From NCBI GenBank assembly GCA_902606065.1, contig CACLEX010000004.1, positions 1-42,685 of the forward strand: a stretch of DNA of 42,685 nt. The letters run 5' to 3'. Source of the stretch: an uncultured Pelagibacteraceae bacterium (lineage in GTDB: Bacteria; Pseudomonadota; Alphaproteobacteria; Pelagibacterales; Pelagibacteraceae). The translations under genes were made by a program, and so were the position numbers. Below, in pieces: positions 7,938 to 15,314 of this stretch; position 1 is the first letter of the stretch; each line of letters starts with the position of its first letter. Under the pieces are notes generated by a model. The model was given only the letters and a program-made list of their open reading frames with translations. It ran no database searches and had not been told where the DNA came from.

Positions 7938-8632
7938 GTACTCAAATTTTCTGTGATATTGCAGATTTAAATCAAATTAAAAAATTTAGCAAAAAAAAAA
8001 TAGTCAAGGGCTTCACCACAAATCCTAGTTTAATGAGAAAAGCAGGAGCAAAAAACTATAAATCATATTCAAAACAAATACTTCAAGTTTGTAAAAGTAA
8101 ACCAATTTCATTTGAGGTATTTGCTGATAATTTTAAGTCAATGTTGGAACAAGGAATTAAGATTAATACTTGGGGTAAAAATGTTTATGTAAAAGTACCT
8201 GTGGTCAATTCTAAAAGCCAATTTACAGGAAGAGTAATAAAAGATTTAAATAAAAGAAATATTAAGTTAAATATTACAGCAGTTTATACAGCTAAACAAA
8301 CAGCCAGAATTCTAAGAGTTATAAATAAAAAAACAAAAGTTATCATTTCAATCTTTGCCGGAAGAGCAGGTGATACAGGAAAAGATCCATTACCTGAATT
8401 AATAAATAGTATCAAAATGGTAAAAAGTTATAAAAATGTGAAAATTTTATGGGCCAGTGTAAGAGAACCTTATAATTATATTCAAGCGAAACAAATAGGT
8501 TGTCATATAATAACGATACCCCCATCAATTATTGAAAAAATTCAAAATTTTGGTAAATCTTTTGATAAACTTACTAGGGAAACTGTAAAAGGTTTTTTAA
8601 TAGATTCTAAAAAATCAAAATTTAGAATATAA
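7934..8632 (+). CDS. Transaldolase / fructose-6-phosphate aldolase family protein
   Basis: A small (232 residues) TIM-barrel class I aldolase of the FSA/TalC type. 'IFCDIADLNQI' and 'KGFTTNPSLM' (~25-34) form the N-terminal family signature. Lys87 in 'NVYVKVPV' is the expected Schiff-base lysine, followed by 'KLNITAVYTAKQTARI', 'IISIFAGRAGDTG' and 'ILWASVREPYNYIQAKQIGCHIITIPPSII', all in barrel order. Transaldolase acts on sedoheptulose-7-phosphate and glyceraldehyde-3-phosphate; FSA cleaves fructose-6-phosphate; sequence alone does not separate them. With tkt elsewhere in the window it could complete the non-oxidative pentose phosphate route. It overlaps the pntB stop, linking it to transhydrogenase expression. 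Confidence 0.85.
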   Translation: MSTQIFCDIADLNQIKKFSKKKIVKGFTTNPSLMRKAGAKNYKSYSKQILQVCKSKPISFEVFADNFKSMLEQGIKINTWGKNVYVKVPVVNSKSQFTGRVIKDLNKRNIKLNITAVYTAKQTARILRVINKKTKVIISIFAGRAGDTGKDPLPELINSIKMVKSYKNVKILWASVREPYNYIQAKQIGCHIITIPPSIIEKIQNFGKSFDKLTRETVKGFLIDSKKSKFRI

Positions 8633-8655
8633 GCCTGATACCAAGTCTTTTGATT

Positions 8656-9636
8656 ATGGACCTTTTAATTGAAAAAAAAAATTCAAAAAAAATACTTTTT
8701 ACCCCTGGACCTGCAAGCTTATCAAAAGCGAATCTAATTAATTTAAATCCAGCTTTTGGAAGAGGTGATAAATCTTATCAAAATACTGAAAAAAAGGTTT
8801 TGTCAAAAATAAAAAAATTATCAGGTCACAAAAATATTATAACTACCCAAGGCTCTGGTAGTACGGTTCTTGAAATGGTTTCTTTAAATTTTTTAAGAGG
8901 TAGAGTTTTAATTGTTTCAACAGGATATTATTCAGATCGATTGTATAATTTAGCTTTATTCGCAAAAAAAACTCATAACTTTATAAAAAGAATTGATAAG
9001 GTCGAATGGAATAATTTGGAAAAAGTAAAAAAAAAATATGATTGGATTTGGGCTTGTTATACAGAAACTAGCTGTGGTTTAAAACTCTCAATGAATGATC
9101 TTAGAAAAGTATGTAGATCCTCCAAATCGAAACTGGCTATAGATGCAACTGCATCTTTTGGTTTAGAGAAGGATCACAAATATGCAGACGTGGTTTCATT
9201 TAGCTCCTGTAAAGGCCTGTTAGGTTTAACAGGAGCTGGTTTTATTTGCTATAATCAAATGCCAAAAAATAAAGTAAATTCATTTGTATTGAATTTAATA
9301 AGTGCTAGGGATAAAAAAATGACAGGACCTTATCATTCAATTCAATCTTTGGAATTGATACTTAAGAATTTTAAATCTTTTAGAAAATCTGTTGTTATAA
9401 ATAAAAAACTAATATTAAAAAAATTTAAGGATTACGTTTTATTTCCGAAAAAAAATCAACCCTTAATTTGCACTTATCTGAAATGTAAAATTAAAGGTAC
9501 TTCTTCAAAAGTTATTTTGTATCAACCTAGGGTAAAATTACCAGGTTCAGTAGTTTGTCATTTGGGCGAGGCTCATTTAGGAGCAAAAGCAAAAGGAAAA
9601 ATTCTTGATTATTTAATAATTGATGAAAAAAAATAA
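8656..9636 (+). CDS. Class V aminotransferase-like protein, related to 2-aminoethylphosphonate transaminase (PhnW)
   Basis: PLP-dependent fold type I enzyme, 326 residues from the ATG chosen here (a TTG six bases earlier is also possible). 'ILFTPGPASLS' at the N-terminus, 'QGSGSTVLEM', 'STGYYSDRL', 'AIDATASFG' with the pyridine-nitrogen Asp (~163), and 'SFSSCKGLLGLTGAGFI' with the PLP lysine (~186) match PhnW and alanine-glyoxylate transaminases in order. The C-terminal domain is shorter than in PhnW (~365), so substrate specificity may differ. It overlaps the downstream cytidylyltransferase-like gene by 14 bases. The pair suggests amination of a phosphonate- or phosphate-like compound followed by CMP activation (inference); no PepM or Ppd lies nearby. 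Confidence 0.75.
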   Translation: MDLLIEKKNSKKILFTPGPASLSKANLINLNPAFGRGDKSYQNTEKKVLSKIKKLSGHKNIITTQGSGSTVLEMVSLNFLRGRVLIVSTGYYSDRLYNLALFAKKTHNFIKRIDKVEWNNLEKVKKKYDWIWACYTETSCGLKLSMNDLRKVCRSSKSKLAIDATASFGLEKDHKYADVVSFSSCKGLLGLTGAGFICYNQMPKNKVNSFVLNLISARDKKMTGPYHSIQSLELILKNFKSFRKSVVINKKLILKKFKDYVLFPKKNQPLICTYLKCKIKGTSSKVILYQPRVKLPGSVVCHLGEAHLGAKAKGKILDYLIIDEKK

Positions 9637-10012
9637 AAAAATTTTAGTAGATATGACTTGTTCGTTAATTCATCATGGACATATCAGAATTCTAAAAAAA
9701 GCTTCTAGTTATGGAAAAGTGATAGTTGCACTTACTAAAGACAAAGATATTTTAAAATATAAAAAATTCAAATCTCCATTAAACTTTAATCATAGAAAAG
9801 AAGTTTTAGAGTCTATTAGATATGTTTCAAAAGTAATTCCATCTAATTATTTTATTTCTCAAAAATTTTTGATTAAAAATAAAATTGATTATCTAGTGCA
9901 TGGCAATGATAACAAAAATGATATTGATAAAAAATATTTGAAAATATTTAAAAGAACAAAAAAAATATCAAGCACTAAGTTAAGAAAAAAAAAAAAATTA
10001 ATTAATTTTTAA
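9623..10012 (+). CDS. HxGH nucleotidyltransferase, glycerol-3-phosphate/ethanolamine-phosphate cytidylyltransferase-like
   Basis: A small (129 residues) cytidylyltransferase-like protein. HHGH at 17-20 is the HxGH signature, 'NFNHRKEVLESIRYVSKVIPSN' matches the R-x-x-x-l-x-x-i-r-y-V-d-x-V-I segment of TagD-type enzymes, 'YLVHGNDN' corresponds to the xxGdDw motif, and 'ISSTKLR' to the ISTTxI/R terminus. Such enzymes couple CTP to a phosphorylated alcohol or phosphonate, releasing pyrophosphate. The TTG three bases before the ATG is a less likely start. It overlaps the aminotransferase gene end and so is probably translated with it. Acceptor unknown; the N-terminal 'MTCSLIHHGH' replaces the usual GtFDLxHxGH, which is somewhat divergent. 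Confidence 0.75.
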   Translation: MKKNKKILVDMTCSLIHHGHIRILKKASSYGKVIVALTKDKDILKYKKFKSPLNFNHRKEVLESIRYVSKVIPSNYFISQKFLIKNKIDYLVHGNDNKNDIDKKYLKIFKRTKKISSTKLRKKKKLINF

Positions 10013-10018
10013 TTTTTT
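9984..10018. terminator. Possible bidirectional AT-only terminator
   Basis: The end of the cytidylyltransferase-like gene holds a long A run, the perfect palindrome AAAAATTAATTAATTTTT and then T runs. Either strand could form an A-U hairpin followed by U residues between this gene and the convergent initiator tRNA. The stem lacks G-C pairs, so the call is weak. Confidence 0.25.
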
Positions 10019-10038
10019 GCTTAAAATTTATGTAAATT

Positions 10039-10115
<77 letters not shown>

Positions 10116-10121
10116 ATATAT

Positions 10122-10328
10122 TTAAATTCTATTTTTTAATTTATTAAGTTTTTTAACTCTCTTAATATTTTCCTGGAGTATTCTTTTTTTCTTTTCAGAG
10201 GGTTTTTCATAAGTATTTTTTAATTTTATTACCTTAAAAAAACCATCTCTTTGAAGTTTCCTTTTTAAAACTCTAAGAGCTTGTTCTACATTATTATCTT
10301 TGACTTCTATTTTAATAAATACCTCCAA
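10122..10328 (-). CDS. rpsU: 30S ribosomal protein S21
   Basis: A 68-residue basic protein beginning 'MEVFIKIEVKDNNVEQALRVLKRKLQRDGFF', the conserved S21 N-terminus, and ending in a Lys/Arg-rich helix (KKKRILQENIKRVKKLNKL). S21 binds the small subunit platform near the 3' end of 16S rRNA and helps mRNA and initiation complex binding. It is preceded by a 61-base gap that can hold its own promoter, and is followed after 6 bases by the initiator tRNA on the same strand, an arrangement pairing two initiation components. Confidence 0.95.
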   Translation of the reverse strand: MEVFIKIEVKDNNVEQALRVLKRKLQRDGFFKVIKLKNTYEKPSEKKKRILQENIKRVKKLNKLKNRI

Positions 10329-10389
10329 AAAAATGTGTAGTTAACATTTTTATATTTTTATGTCTATCTAATTTATTCACAATAAGGGA

Positions 10390-10959
10390 TTATATTGATT
10401 GTTTTTGTTTTTCTCTCTCTTTTTTTTCTCTTTTAATTCGTCTTTCAGCTTTTTCTAATGCTTGAATCAAATCCTTTTGAGAAAATAAATTTAAAGCAAC
10501 GGGGTCTTTTGGATTTAAATTATTATAATTCCAATAACTTTTATTTCTTATTGAGGTGACAGAATTTTTAGTCACCCCCACAAGCTTTGCAATTTGTGAG
10601 TCTTTTAAAATGTTATGATTTTTAATAAGCCATAATGCTGAATCTGGTTTGTCTTGTCTTTTTGATAGCGGGACATATTTTTTAATTTTTTTTTCAGAAT
10701 TTGATATTTGAATGTCAGTATTTTTTATTTCTAAAGGCCTTAATTGATCTTTTGAGGATAATTCAATTTCTTCTCTTGAAAGCTGTCCTGAGATTATTGG
10801 ATTATAAGCTTTAATTCCTTTTGCAACCTCTCCATCAGCTATCCCTTGAACCTCTACTTCATGCAAATTACAAAAATCGGCTATCTGTTTAAAAGTAAGT
10901 GTTGTATTTTCTACAAGCCATACAGCTGTTGCCATAGGCATTAAGGGAGCGTTTGTCAT
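10390..10959 (-). CDS. trcR: Cell cycle transcriptional regulator TrcR (DUF1013)
   Basis: DUF1013 protein of 189 residues. The N-terminus 'PLMPMATAVWLVENTTLTFKQIADFCNLHEVEVQGIADGEVA' is the first helix-turn-helix-like unit. A second similar unit near 100-145 reads 'KPDSALWLIKNHNILKDSQIAKLVGVTKNSVTSIRNKSYWN', and the tail is a charged Lys/Glu/Arg helix. In Caulobacter this family is annotated as the cell cycle regulator TrcR, which binds DNA and RNA polymerase. Its start overlaps the rpmE stop by one base (TAATG), so it is coupled to ribosomal protein L31. The role in a SAR11-type cell is untested. Confidence 0.88.
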   Translation of the reverse strand: MTNAPLMPMATAVWLVENTTLTFKQIADFCNLHEVEVQGIADGEVAKGIKAYNPIISGQLSREEIELSSKDQLRPLEIKNTDIQISNSEKKIKKYVPLSKRQDKPDSALWLIKNHNILKDSQIAKLVGVTKNSVTSIRNKSYWNYNNLNPKDPVALNLFSQKDLIQALEKAERRIKREKKEREKQKQSI

Positions 10960-11192
10960 TAACTTTTATTTTCTGACCTAAAATTTTGGAATTTTTTGTT
11001 AAATTTACTTATGCGACCTTTATCTAATAATTTTTGTTTTCCGCCCGTCCAAGCAGAATGTGATTTTGGATCAATTTCTAGTTTAAGTATATCACCCTCA
11101 GCGCCCCAAGTAGACCTTGTCTCAAATTGAGACCCATCAGTCATTTCAACTTTTATAGTATGGTAATTAGGGTGTATTTTTTTTTTCATCAC
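10959..11192 (-). CDS. rpmE: 50S ribosomal protein L31
   Basis: A 77-residue L31 of the cysteine-free alphaproteobacterial type: '[32 protein letters not shown]', then '[33 protein letters not shown]'. The zinc-binding CxxC found in the C+ form is absent, so it is not a zinc reservoir. L31 bridges the subunits near 5S rRNA and the 30S head. The first or second Met codon could start the protein. It is 32 bases downstream of the suhB stop and overlaps trcR. Confidence 0.95.
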   Translation of the reverse strand: MMKKKIHPNYHTIKVEMTDGSQFETRSTWGAEGDILKLEIDPKSHSAWTGGKQKLLDKGRISKFNKKFQNFRSENKS

Positions 11193-11224
11193 GAGACTTA
11201 TAACAAAAGAAATTTTTAAAACAA

Positions 11225-11962
11225 TTAAAAGTTGCCCAGTTTTTCAATGAATTTGGCATTTATTTCTACCGATGAAGCTAAAACTTTTATATTTTTAATA
11301 CTATTAAGATCAATATCATTTATTAATCCACCAGCTTCTTTAATTAAAACTATACCTGCAGCTATGTCCCATAAATTTAAGTTACTTTGTGCGTATCCAT
11401 CTAGTCTTCCAGATGCTACGTATGCAATATCAAGTGCAGCACATCCGGATCTTCTATAAGTTAAGCCTGGTTCATTCTTTAATTTTCCAACTGCAAATAA
11501 ACATTCATCTAAATTGTTTTTTTTTGAGACTCTTATTCGCTGATTGTTAAAAAAAGCTCCATTATTCTTTTCAGCATAAAACATTTCGTCTTTAATAGGA
11601 TCAAAAATCAATCCACATATAATCTCATCGTCTGATTTCAAAGCAATGGATATTGCAAAATGTGGTATTCCATGTAAAAAATTAATTGTTCCATCAATAG
11701 GATCAATTATCCATGAATTAGAAATATCTTTATTTTTTTCAACACCACTCTCTTCACTAATGATTGAATAGTTTGGTCTTGCTTTTTTTAGCTCCTCTAT
11801 AATTATTTTTTCTGCTTTAACATCAGAATTAGTTACAAAATCTCTTGGTCCTTTTTTGGATACTTGTAACTTCTCTAATTCACCAAAATCTCTTATTAAA
11901 ATTTTAGATGCTTTTTCACATGCCTTTATCATCACATTGAGATTTGCAGATATTGAATTCAT
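11225..11962 (-). CDS. suhB: Inositol monophosphatase family protein (SuhB-like)
   Basis: Mg2+-dependent, Li+-sensitive sugar/inositol phosphatase fold. Metal-site motifs are visible in order: 'TNSDVKAEK' (~43-51), 'IISEESG' (~64-70), '[25 protein letters not shown]' (~83-107) and '[18 protein letters not shown]' (~196-213). Length 245 is normal. Members hydrolyse myo-inositol-1-phosphate or other sugar phosphates; in E. coli SuhB also joins rRNA antitermination complexes. In this operon it follows efp after only 3 bases and precedes rpmE, so either a metabolic or a ribosome-related role fits. The substrate is not readable from the sequence. Confidence 0.9.
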   Translation of the reverse strand: MNSISANLNVMIKACEKASKILIRDFGELEKLQVSKKGPRDFVTNSDVKAEKIIIEELKKARPNYSIISEESGVEKNKDISNSWIIDPIDGTINFLHGIPHFAISIALKSDDEIICGLIFDPIKDEMFYAEKNNGAFFNNQRIRVSKKNNLDECLFAVGKLKNEPGLTYRRSGCAALDIAYVASGRLDGYAQSNLNLWDIAAGIVLIKEAGGLINDIDLNSIKNIKVLASSVEINAKFIEKLGNF

Positions 11963-11965
11963 AAA

Positions 11966-12526
11966 TTAAATTTTTTTGATGTATTCTAAATTTCTGGTAT
12001 CTATGACAACATTATCTCCCGCTTCAATAAATGGCGGTACCTGAATACTTAATCCATTTTCTAAAACTGCAGGTTTATAAGATGATGAAACAGTTTGACC
12101 TTTTAATGCAGCATCTGTGGTTTCAATTTTACAAGTTACCTGGTTTGGTAAATCTACAGAAATTGGGTTATCATTATAAAAACTTATAGTTACCTCAAGA
12201 TTTTCAGTCAATAACTTCCCTTTTTCACCAATTAGACTTTTTTGAATTTCTGTTTGTTCAAAAGTTTTTGGATTAATAAAAAAGTACTTTTCTTGGTCCT
12301 CATATGAAAATGTAAAATTAGTTTCTTCTAATGAGGCCTTTTCAATTGTTTCATTGGATCTAAATCTTTCATTAAGTTTGGTATTTTTGTTTACACTCTT
12401 CATCTCCACTTGTGCAAATGCTCCACCTTTTCCAGGTTTAACATGCTGTGTTTTCAGCACCTGCCACAAATCATTTTTATATTCTAGCAACATGCCCACT
12501 CTAATTTCACCTGCATTTATTTTCAT
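11966..12526 (-). CDS. efp: Elongation factor P
   Basis: Rescues ribosomes stalled at polyproline stretches. It has three beta-barrel domains in 186 residues: the N-terminal KOW-like domain with the loop 'HVKPGKGGAFAQ' (Lys33 at the position modified by beta-lysylation in E. coli), the middle OB domain, and the C-terminal signature 'VKxxTxDAALKGQTVSSSYKPAVLENGLSIQVPPFIEAGD' (seen from TTDAALKG). The start overlaps the thiE stop by four bases (ATGA). The modification enzymes EpmA/EpmB are not in the window. Confidence 0.97.
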   Translation of the reverse strand: MKINAGEIRVGMLLEYKNDLWQVLKTQHVKPGKGGAFAQVEMKSVNKNTKLNERFRSNETIEKASLEETNFTFSYEDQEKYFFINPKTFEQTEIQKSLIGEKGKLLTENLEVTISFYNDNPISVDLPNQVTCKIETTDAALKGQTVSSSYKPAVLENGLSIQVPPFIEAGDNVVIDTRNLEYIKKI

Positions 12527-13137
12527 ATTAATTTTTTTATCGCGTTCTTTGGTTTAAGTTTTTTATTTTTCCAAATGTAGCCTGAAATAGCTAAAAAGTT
12601 TGCCTTATTCAACAAAAGATTTTTATAATTATTAAAGTTAATACCACCGATTACAACAATTGGAGTGTTTGTGATCTTTTGAGCTTTTTTAAGCAAACTT
12701 ATGGATGCTTTATATTTAACTTTTTTTGTTTTAGATGAATTAAAAGCTCCAAAAGCTAAATAGTCCGCTTTATTTTTTATCGCATTTTTTGCTAACTTAA
12801 TTGAATTATGACATGTAATCCCAATTATTTTTTTTCCAATTAATTTTCTTGCCTCTTTAATTTTCATATCTTTTTGACCAAGATGGCATCCATCTGCATT
12901 TAATTTTTTTGCAAGGTATACGTCATCGTTAATTATAAATTTTACCTTAAATTTTTTACATATCTTTTTAATTTTGCCTCCAATTATTAATTTTCTTTTG
13001 AAACTATTTTTTTTAAGTCGTAGTTGAAAAAAACTTGTTTTTTTTTGTTTCAATACTTCATTTAAATTTTTAAAAAAATTTTTTTCAATTTTAGGTGGGG
13101 ATATTAGGTAGATAAATCTTTTTTTATTATATCTCAA
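12523..13137 (-). CDS. thiE: Thiamine-phosphate synthase
   Basis: TIM-barrel enzyme joining HMP diphosphate to the thiazole phosphate. Visible motifs are 'FFQLRLK' (~36-42), 'FIINDDVYLAKKLNADGCHLGQKDM' (~66-90, with the substrate Asp pair and HLGQ), 'IIGITCHN' and 'VVIGGINFNNY' near the C-terminus. The protein is extremely Lys-rich and divergent, and lacks the longer loops of E. coli ThiE, but the motif order is right. It lies between fba and efp with overlaps on both sides (11 and 4 bases), an unusual home for a thiamine gene. thiD occurs separately at 31922. Confidence 0.85.
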   Translation of the reverse strand: MRYNKKRFIYLISPPKIEKNFFKNLNEVLKQKKTSFFQLRLKKNSFKRKLIIGGKIKKICKKFKVKFIINDDVYLAKKLNADGCHLGQKDMKIKEARKLIGKKIIGITCHNSIKLAKNAIKNKADYLAFGAFNSSKTKKVKYKASISLLKKAQKITNTPIVVIGGINFNNYKNLLLNKANFLAISGYIWKNKKLKPKNAIKKLI

Positions 13138-14134
13138 GATCTTTTGACCATTTTCCTTGAGCAGCTAATGTATTCATTTTGGCTCGGTGGTTAAAAATCT
13201 GCTGAGTGCCTTCAAGATCCTTTATGTTTTTAGACCAATACTTTAAGGCGCTTTGCTGAAGAGCCCTACCATAAGAATAACTCATCACAAAACCTGTATT
13301 ATTGTGTTTATTAATTAAATTCAAATTTTCTGTTGCTTCTATTTCGGACTGACCTCCTGATAGGAAAGCTATGCCCGGAACTTCTGGGGGTACTGAGGAT
13401 TTTAAACATTCCAAAGTTAATTTTGCCACTTCCTCATTAGTAATTTTTTCTTTAGAACTGTTTCCAGATAAAACCATATTAGGTTTGAGTATAATTCCCT
13501 TCAAATCTACTTTATGTATTATTAGTTCTTCAAAGCATTTTTTTATAACTTCAGAAGTTTTTTCTAAACACTCTTTAGCAGAATGATCACCATCCATTAA
13601 AACCTCAGGCTCAACTATTGGAACCATGTTGCACTCTTGAACTAGAGCAGAATATCTTGCCAATGCATGTGCATTAGAGTGTATTGAGAGTTTGCTTGGA
13701 TAATTTTTATTTATATTATAAACACCTCTCCATTTAGTAAATTTTGCACCTAATTTGTAATATTCTTTTAATCTTTCCCTTAACCCATCAAGACCCTCAG
13801 TAATTTTTTCATCTGGAGAACCAGCTAAAATTTTTGCTCCTGTGTCTACTTTGATACCTGGCAATGAGCCTATATCTGATATTAATTCTGGAATTGTATT
13901 TTTTTTGGATGATGTTTGTTTAATTGTTTCATCATAAAGAATTACACCTCCAATACAATCTTTCATTGAGGATGAGCTAAAAAGTGTTTCTCTGAAAAAC
14001 AATCTGTTTTCTGGGGTTGAGGGGACATTTACACTGTCTAATCTTTTAGTCATTGTTGCAGTGCTTTCATCTGCAGCTAAAATTCCTTTACCGTTTTCTA
14101 AAATTTTTAGTGCTATATTATTCAGTTCTGACAT
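13127..14134 (-). CDS. fba: Fructose-bisphosphate aldolase, class I
   Basis: Class I (Schiff base, eukaryote-like) aldolase of 335 residues, interconverting fructose-1,6-bisphosphate with glyceraldehyde-3-phosphate and dihydroxyacetone phosphate. Signatures: 'GKGILAADESTATMTKRL' at the N-terminus, 'GGVILYDETI', 'KVDTGAK', 'AKFTKWRGVYNI', 'VPIVEPEVLMDGDH', 'GIILKPNMVLSGN' with the catalytic lysine, and 'GIAFLSGGQSEIEATENLN'. A class I enzyme needs no divalent metal, in contrast to FbaA. It follows pgk after one base in the tkt-gap-pgk-fba order, the same carbon block used in gluconeogenesis or pentose recycling. Confidence 0.96.
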   Translation of the reverse strand: MSELNNIALKILENGKGILAADESTATMTKRLDSVNVPSTPENRLFFRETLFSSSSMKDCIGGVILYDETIKQTSSKKNTIPELISDIGSLPGIKVDTGAKILAGSPDEKITEGLDGLRERLKEYYKLGAKFTKWRGVYNINKNYPSKLSIHSNAHALARYSALVQECNMVPIVEPEVLMDGDHSAKECLEKTSEVIKKCFEELIIHKVDLKGIILKPNMVLSGNSSKEKITNEEVAKLTLECLKSSVPPEVPGIAFLSGGQSEIEATENLNLINKHNNTGFVMSYSYGRALQQSALKYWSKNIKDLEGTQQIFNHRAKMNTLAAQGKWSKDLEI

Positions 14135-14135
14135 T

Positions 14136-15314
14136 TTAATTCAGGGCTTTTATACCAGGAAGTTCTTTTCCTTCAAGGTATTCTAAAAAAGCACCACCAG
14201 CAGTTGAAACAAAATTAAAATCTTTAATCGCATTTATTTTACTTATAACAGCCACTGTATCCCCCCCGCCAACAACAGAATAAATTGAATTATCTCTATT
14301 TTTTTTAATAATCGTTTTCGCAATCTCAAAACTTCCCTCAGCAAAATTTGGATTTTCAAAATAACCAGCAGGACCATTCCACAAGACAGTTTTGCTATTT
14401 TCAATAATATTTTTAATTTTTTTTAGTGTTTTTGGTCCCAAGTCTAAGATTAAATCATCATTTGCTATATCCTTAAGATCTTTTGTTTGAGCGTCACCAT
14501 CTGTGCTTTTGCCTGTTAATACATCTTCTGGATAAGTAATTTCACAAAGTTGATCTTTTGAAATCTCAAAGATTTCTTTTATTATACTTTTGCAATTTTC
14601 TTCACAAATTGATTTTCCAATTCTATTACCTTTGAAGCTCAGAATATTGTTAGCCATACCTCCCACAAAGACTATGTTGTTAAATTTAGGTATTAAATTT
14701 TTGATTATATCTATTTTTGTAGAAATTTTTGATCCACCAATAATACAAGTAATTGGTTTTTTGATTTCAATAGTGACTTTTTTTAAAGCATTTACTTCAG
14801 TTTCAAATTGTAATCCAGCAAATGATGGCAAAAATTCTGTAATTTTGCATACTGAAGCATGTGCTCTATGTGAGCAAGAAAAAGCATCATTTACGAACAA
14901 ATCTGCAAAACTAGCTAGGTGTTTTGAAAAATTTGACTCATTCCTTTCTTCTTCTGCATAAAATCTTATGTTTTCAAAAAAGATGACTTTCTCATCAGGC
15001 TCTTTAAATAAATCATTTCTTTTGATTTTTAAAATGTCATCACTTATAAAGTTGATTCTAGTTTCTATCTTTTTTTCTAAGTAATCACAAATTGGTTTAA
15101 GGGAGAGATCTTTATTAAATTTGCCTTTAGGACGTCCGACATGAGAAATTATTAAAATTTTTGAATTTCTTTTTATTAAAAATTCGAGAATAGGTATGAT
15201 CTTTATTATTCTTGTTTCATCGATAATGTGTCCATTTTTCAATGGGACGTTAAGGTCTAATCTTAATAAAACTCTTTTACTACTAAGATTTTCAAAATCT
15301 TTAATATAGTTCAT
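14136..15314 (-). CDS. pgk: Phosphoglycerate kinase
   Basis: Reversible ATP-forming transfer between 1,3-bisphosphoglycerate and ADP. All family landmarks are present: 'KRVLLRLDLNVPL' (~14-26), 'ILIISHVGRPKG', 'FFENIRFYAEEERN', 'VNDAFSCSHRAHAS', 'CIIGGSKISTKI', 'VLWNGPAGYFE' and the C-terminal nucleotide loop 'VVGGGDTVAVI' with 'STAGGAFLEYLEG'. Length 392 is standard. Its start overlaps the gap stop by one base (TAATG), indicating coupling within the glycolytic/gluconeogenic operon. Confidence 0.98.
   Translation of the reverse strand: MNYIKDFENLSSKRVLLRLDLNVPLKNGHIIDETRIIKIIPILEFLIKRNSKILIISHVGRPKGKFNKDLSLKPICDYLEKKIETRINFISDDILKIKRNDLFKEPDEKVIFFENIRFYAEEERNESNFSKHLASFADLFVNDAFSCSHRAHASVCKITEFLPSFAGLQFETEVNALKKVTIEIKKPITCIIGGSKISTKIDIIKNLIPKFNNIVFVGGMANNILSFKGNRIGKSICEENCKSIIKEIFEISKDQLCEITYPEDVLTGKSTDGDAQTKDLKDIANDDLILDLGPKTLKKIKNIIENSKTVLWNGPAGYFENPNFAEGSFEIAKTIIKKNRDNSIYSVVGGGDTVAVISKINAIKDFNFVSTAGGAFLEYLEGKELPGIKALN

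Noticed and set aside
12354-12557. Plus-strand open frame in efp resembling a small membrane protein
   Set aside because: Overlaps highly conserved EF-P codons on the other strand; hydrophobicity arises from the complement.
14590-14961. 123-codon plus-strand open frame inside pgk
   Set aside because: Antisense to conserved Pgk motifs, no recognisable domain or ribosome binding site.
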